Assembly (NCBI RefSeq): GCF_027922045.1
Contig: NZ_BSEX01000023.1
Span: forward strand, 62,001-126,000
DNA from: Microbacterium terregens
GTDB taxonomy: Bacteria > Pseudomonadota > Alphaproteobacteria > Sphingomonadales > Sphingomonadaceae
Length of the DNA: 64,000 nucleotides
Direction: 5' to 3'
A model generated the notes under the pieces. It did no database searches, had not been told where the DNA came from, and was given only the letters and a program-made list of their open reading frames with translations. Positions 61,726-64,000 of this stretch are shown piece by piece (position 1 is the first letter of the stretch; each line of letters opens with the position of its first letter). The position numbers and the translations under genes were made by a program.

Positions 61726-62466
61726 TCAGCTCGTCTTCTGCACGCGGGGCTCGATCCGCAGATTGACGACGTCGCAGGCCGAGGAGCGGCTGAGGACGAA
61801 GAGGATCGCCTCGGCGATTTCCTCTGCCTGGAGCATCTCCTGCTTGGCCACCGCTTCCCGCTTCTCTTCCGGGCTGCACTCCTGCATGTCGGTGTCGACC
61901 GAGCCAGGCTGGATCACGCTGACCTTGATGTTCTTGTCCGCCACTTCCTTGCGGAGGGTTTCGGCGAACGCCTGAACCCCGGCCTTGGTCGCGGAATAGA
62001 CGCTCTCGCCCTCCGCCTTGATCTCGGTGCTGATCGAACCGACGAAGAGCAGGTGCCCGCCGCCCTGTGCCTCCATCCGCGTCATCGCCGCCTTCGCCGA
62101 CGCAAGGTAGCCGACCAGGTTGGTCTGGACCACGTAGCGCCAGTCTTCGTCCGCCATCTCGTCCAGCGGATCGGCGCCCAGTGCCGCGCAGGCGACCAGC
62201 ATGTCGACGCCGCCGAGCTTCTCGTCGACTGCCTGGAAGACGGCGTCGATCCCCCCCTTGGTCGCTGCGTCCGCGGTGATGCCGAACAGGTCCTGCCCGC
62301 CGCCCGCCCTTGCGAGCGCCTGGTCCAGTGCCTGCTGGTCTCGCCCGAAGGTGAGGACACGCGCACCTTGCCCGGCAAGGAGCGCAAGCGTCGCGCGACC
62401 GATGCCGGTGGTACCGCCCGTCAGAAGGATGCGCTTGCCCGCAAGCGACGTATGCTCGATCGCCAT
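61726..62466 (-). CDS. Short-chain dehydrogenase/reductase (copy A)
   Basis: 246 residues. RILLTGGTTGIGRATLALL, VACAALGADPLDEM, VGSISTEIKAEGESVYSATKAGVQAFAETLRKE (Ser, Tyr-x3-Lys) and the end DVVNLRIEPRVQK shared with copy B. 39 nt before the MDR gene; 2 nt after the large unknown gene. Confidence 0.9.
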   Translation of the reverse strand: MAIEHTSLAGKRILLTGGTTGIGRATLALLAGQGARVLTFGRDQQALDQALARAGGGQDLFGITADAATKGGIDAVFQAVDEKLGGVDMLVACAALGADPLDEMADEDWRYVVQTNLVGYLASAKAAMTRMEAQGGGHLLFVGSISTEIKAEGESVYSATKAGVQAFAETLRKEVADKNIKVSVIQPGSVDTDMQECSPEEKREAVAKQEMLQAEEIAEAILFVLSRSSACDVVNLRIEPRVQKTS

Positions 62467-62468
62467 GT

Positions 62469-64000
62469 CTATTCCCAGCTGAGGACGATGCGGCCGTTGG
62501 CCGGCACGTTGTAGTCGGTGCGGTCTTCCGAACTGCTGTGTGGGCGGACCGAATCGCCGCCCGCAGTGGTAACGCTGCTCTTGGGAAGCTTGCGCCGCTT
62601 CAGCCGCACGAGCCGAAGGTTGGCGGTACAGGTCTCCACCCCGTCGAGGGTGATCGTCACGGCGCGCTCACCGGTGCGCTCGATCCGTCGCAGCAGATAG
62701 TCGCAGTAGATCCGGAAGGGTGCACCCTCGACATCGTGGAAGGCTCGTGATGCGAAGATGAACGCAGCGCCGGCGCCATAGACCTCCTGGCCGACCTGCC
62801 CCGCCTGCTGCCCGTCGGGATACAGGTCTTCCAATGGGAAGGAGAGCTTCGGGTCGATGTGTCCGTTGGACTCGCGCTGCTGGTCCGCCACTGCCTCGGC
62901 CGGCAGTGCGTCCGGGTAATAGTACCAGGCACGCGACAGGACGTATTTGCAATACTCACTGATCAGCATGCGCGCTTCGGGTTCGAGTTCCGGGCCGCTG
63001 TCGTTCAGAAACCGCTCGAACGCGACGAAGGTGTCGAAGCATTCGTACATCGCCATGTACGGGGCATCCTGAAGACAGGTTACCCCGAGGAAGGTCTCGT
63101 AGCTCTCGGCATGGCCGATCTGGCTGTCCCACAACACGCTGTTGTGGAAGAAGCTCGCGAGATAGACGTAGCTTTGCTGGAGATAGACTTCGCGATTGGT
63201 GATCCGCCAGAGGCGCATGCAGGCGGCGGCGCCCCAGGCCGTGAGATTGGCCTGGTAGTTGATGTTGAACCGCAACTCGATCGCCGCTTCGATCGCGGCC
63301 CGCGCCTCGTCCAGGTAGCGCTTGTCATCGGTCAGCTCGAACGCCTGCAACATGACCCAGGCGTAAATGCCACCCACGTCGGTCTGCCCCCGCCCGTCGG
63401 CAGGCGCGGTCTTCTCGATGATGGAGAAGTCGGTGACGTTGTACTGGATCGGCCATCGGTATTCGAAATGCTGCGCGGCCCGGATGCCGTACTCGAGCGA
63501 GGACAGGAACAGCTCCCGCGCATCCGCGTCGCCGTCCAGCGCCAGGATGCCGAGGTTGAGCAGCGGGTGGTACAGGTACCAGCTGTCGACCGCGTCGGCG
63601 TCCTTGTCCTTGCCGACGTTGGGAAGATAGCGCCGCAGTGTAGCGAGCTTCGGATCGTAGAACTTCTGCAGGCCCGCCTTCAGTTCGGCTTCCAAAGGAT
63701 GCGGTTCACCCCGCCACTTGCCCCAGTCGTGCAAGGCGGTGATTACCGACATCTGGACCATGATGTCGGGATACTCCGCTGCGGTATACGGATGGACGTA
63801 GCGGTGCCCGTAGTGGCGGATGGTCGCCTCCGGCGCCTCCGCCAAGTCGCGGGCAGCCCGTTCCGCTCGATCCACCCAGTCGCGATACTGAACCGGCGGA
63901 AGCTCCAGGGCCTTGTAGGCGGTGCCCAGCATCTGGATGAACTGGCGCGCGGACTCCCGTTCGTCCGGCGGTGCCGTGTAGCGGAACACCACGATCGCAT
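62469..64000 (-). CDS. Large unknown protein, alpha/alpha-toroid-like, 5' partial
   Basis: At least 510 residues; the frame continues past the right edge (GTG at 63992 is probably internal). Helix pairs with aromatic-rich turns (WYLYHPLLNLGILAL, QHFEYRWPIQYNVTDFSII, GGIYAWVMLQAFELTDDKRYLDEARAAIEAAI, ANLTAWGAAACMRLWRIT) are typical of six-hairpin glycosidase, lyase or epimerase folds. The C-terminal ~80 residues look beta-rich (TITLDGVETCTANLRLVRLKRRKLP). No signal peptide can be judged. With the SDR/MDR genes it suggests sugar or glycan processing. Not a recognised named family. Confidence 0.7.
   Translation of the reverse strand, partial: AIVVFRYTAPPDERESARQFIQMLGTAYKALELPPVQYRDWVDRAERAARDLAEAPEATIRHYGHRYVHPYTAAEYPDIMVQMSVITALHDWGKWRGEPHPLEAELKAGLQKFYDPKLATLRRYLPNVGKDKDADAVDSWYLYHPLLNLGILALDGDADARELFLSSLEYGIRAAQHFEYRWPIQYNVTDFSIIEKTAPADGRGQTDVGGIYAWVMLQAFELTDDKRYLDEARAAIEAAIELRFNINYQANLTAWGAAACMRLWRITNREVYLQQSYVYLASFFHNSVLWDSQIGHAESYETFLGVTCLQDAPYMAMYECFDTFVAFERFLNDSGPELEPEARMLISEYCKYVLSRAWYYYPDALPAEAVADQQRESNGHIDPKLSFPLEDLYPDGQQAGQVGQEVYGAGAAFIFASRAFHDVEGAPFRIYCDYLLRRIERTGERAVTITLDGVETCTANLRLVRLKRRKLPKSSVTTAGGDSVRPHSSSEDRTDYNVPANGRIVLSWE

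Overview
The window is high-GC, densely packed chromosomal DNA with most genes joined by ATGA/GTGA/TGATG overlaps. Gene content (colanic-acid-like capsule genes, an HPr-rel-A module, PstA with an extended N-terminus, DUF2794, MipA/OmpV, a 'MFGWFQRLLP'-type DUF47 protein) points to an alphaproteobacterium, most likely a sphingomonad. This assignment is inference from gene content and composition; no rRNA or tRNA gene was seen.

Layout. 1-9908 (+): a capsule/exopolysaccharide operon with the end of a bacterial tyrosine kinase, a TPR-like secreted protein, gmd and fcl (GDP-L-fucose), four glycosyltransferases, a Wzx-like flippase and a Wzy-like polymerase. 9913-13542 (-): an SGNH hydrolase with a small beta-rich partner, a WcaF-like acetyltransferase and a short Hsp70 (YegD-like). 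13625-19682 (-): YbdD, the CstA carbon-starvation transporter, a membrane histidine kinase and a receiver-GGDEF-EAL protein. 19790-22973 (-): glmU-glmS. 23037-25013 (+): HAD phosphatase, SDR, OsmC. 25017-27602 (-): an HPr-rel-A module (nucleotidyltransferase, HprK-like kinase, PqqD-like chaperone) plus a Tat-type secreted small protein. 27722-35302 (+): the full high-affinity phosphate regulon phoR-pstSCAB-phoU-phoB and a Thr-rich secreted protein. 35410-41171: DUF2794/cysE, oxyR, fasciclin protein, moaE-moaD-pgsA, an LplT-like transporter and a 58-residue membrane protein.

41293-53468 holds two divergent operons meeting at a 227-bp regulatory region. The left operon (-) has two NAD-dependent epimerases, a GT4, three tandem CgeB-type glycosyltransferases and a UDP-glucuronate decarboxylase-like enzyme. 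The right operon (+) has a histidine phosphatase, a methyltransferase, a GH39-like glycosidase whose barrel strands are circularly permuted, an MDR dehydrogenase and a Gfo/Idh/MocA oxidoreductase. Together they look like one glycoconjugate pathway with no obvious polymerase or flippase. 53533-64000 holds a bestrophin, MerC protein, lipoprotein SGNH hydrolase, a Pit phosphate permease with a NUDIX-DUF47 fusion, MipA/OmpV, a TspO-like protein, and an SDR-MDR-SDR-unknown catabolic-looking cluster running off the right edge.

The best candidates for under-described biology are the HPr-rel-A module with its secreted candidate substrate, the permuted glycosidase inside the divergent glyco-locus, and the in-frame NUDIX-DUF47 fusion that may start at an ATT codon.
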